Source: a bacterium BMS3Abin11
Lineage (GTDB): Bacteria > Pseudomonadota > Gammaproteobacteria > BMS3Bbin11
Assembly: GCA_002897635.1 (NCBI GenBank)
Contig: BDTD01000022.1
Span: 1-64,000 of the forward strand
Direction: 5' to 3'
DNA: 64,000 nucleotides
The notes beneath the pieces were generated by a model. It did no database searches, was not told where the DNA came from, and was given only the letters and a program-made list of their open reading frames with translations. Both the position numbers and the translations under genes were made by a program. Numbering within the stretch: position 1 is the first letter of the stretch; each line of letters begins with the position of its first letter. Positions 63,769-64,000 of this stretch are shown here, piece after piece.

Positions 63769-64000
63769 CTACAGGTGGAAATTATGACCGAGATAGACTT
63801 CGCGGACTTCTTTGTGCGAGAGAACCTCTTCTGCACTGCCGGCAGTCAGCACCTGACCGTCACTGAGAATGTAGGCCCGGTCACAGATACCGAGCGTCTC
63901 ACGCACGTTATGGTCAGTGATCAACAGGCCTATGCCCATATTCTTCAGCTGTGAAATAATTTGTTGAATATCACCTACTGAGATGGGGTCAATACCCGCG
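63769..64000 (-). CDS. lptB: LptB, LPS export ABC ATPase, C-terminal part
   Basis: The frame is open to the window end, giving 76 C-terminal residues. The start of the visible part reads [19 protein letters not shown], just after the Walker B Asp-Glu region. [24 protein letters not shown] contains the H-loop His, and [13 protein letters not shown] is the typical LptB end. LptB powers lipopolysaccharide extraction from the inner membrane. It should be followed by rpoN on the same strand, as seen. Confidence 0.95.
   Translation of the reverse strand, partial: AGIDPISVGDIQQIISQLKNMGIGLLITDHNVRETLGICDRAYILSDGQVLTAGSAEEVLSHKEVREVYLGHNFHL

Overview
The window reads as chromosomal DNA of a free-living-type gammaproteobacterium, of moderate GC by eye. 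It is densely coded, with 54 genes, two of them cut by the window edges. Order-level markers are the type IV pilus block pilMNOPQ followed by aroK-aroB, the block miaB-ybeZ-ybeY-corC-lnt, the block lptB-rpoN-hpf-ptsN-hprK-rapZ, and a topA-smg-dprA-LysM cluster facing def-fmt-rsmB. The combination of HPr kinase with RapZ, NtrY/NtrX next to TrkAH, NnrS and split PntAA/PntAB subunits fits environmental (for example sulfur-oxidising or related) gammaproteobacteria rather than enterics. I cannot name the species. I found no rRNA or tRNA genes and no CRISPR array.

Layout. 1-10072: end of ycgN, then a long leftward run def-fmt-rsmB-DUF4390-ntrY-ntrX-trkA-trkH (translation start, rRNA methylation, a two-component system, potassium uptake). 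10362-16355: rightward LysM protein, dprA, smg, topA. 16559-19078: leftward mrcA (PBP1A), divergent from pilMNOPQ-aroK-aroB-dgt-sthA-lemA-M48 protease-DUF2782-amino-acid-binding protein (19276-33465). 33467-35700: an accessory patch with long inverted terminal repeats, holding a toxin-antitoxin pair, a structured repeat and decayed sequence. 35709-43295: leftward zinc-ribbon peptide, hemE, gltD, gltB. 43885-46865: pntAA-pntAB-pntB. 47065-48195: gmd, leftward. 48358-55225: nnrS, miaB, ybeZ, ybeY, corC, lnt. 55341-64000: leftward mgtE, then a regulatory phosphotransferase operon (ptsI, HPr, EIIA-Man-like, rapZ, hprK, ptsN, hpf, rpoN) and the end of lptB.

How the genes work together. The PTS proteins have no sugar permease beside them, so they look like a purely regulatory cascade: EI to HPr to EIIA-Ntr, with HprK modifying HPr, tied by synteny to sigma-54. 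NtrY/NtrX is a second nitrogen- or redox-type regulatory pair. GltBD, PntAB and SthA connect ammonia assimilation with NADPH balance.

Most interesting non-coding signals. (1) Two elements (33642-33971 and 52573-52838) share a conserved core built of four copies of a 53-54 nt hairpin. Its two stems have changed completely in sequence while keeping pairing, but the elements' outer terminal inverted repeats are unrelated. (2) Heptad (7-bp period) repeats arranged as inverted arms sit at four of the five convergent gene junctions and at other gene 3' ends, with interchangeable core heptamers that stay in 7-bp phase. (3) Two similar-length MITE-like elements (162 and 161 bp) are inserted exactly at TAG stop codons. 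(4) The EIIA-Man-like protein has Tyr where the phosphorylated His should be. (5) The NtrX-like regulator lacks the GAFTGA motif.
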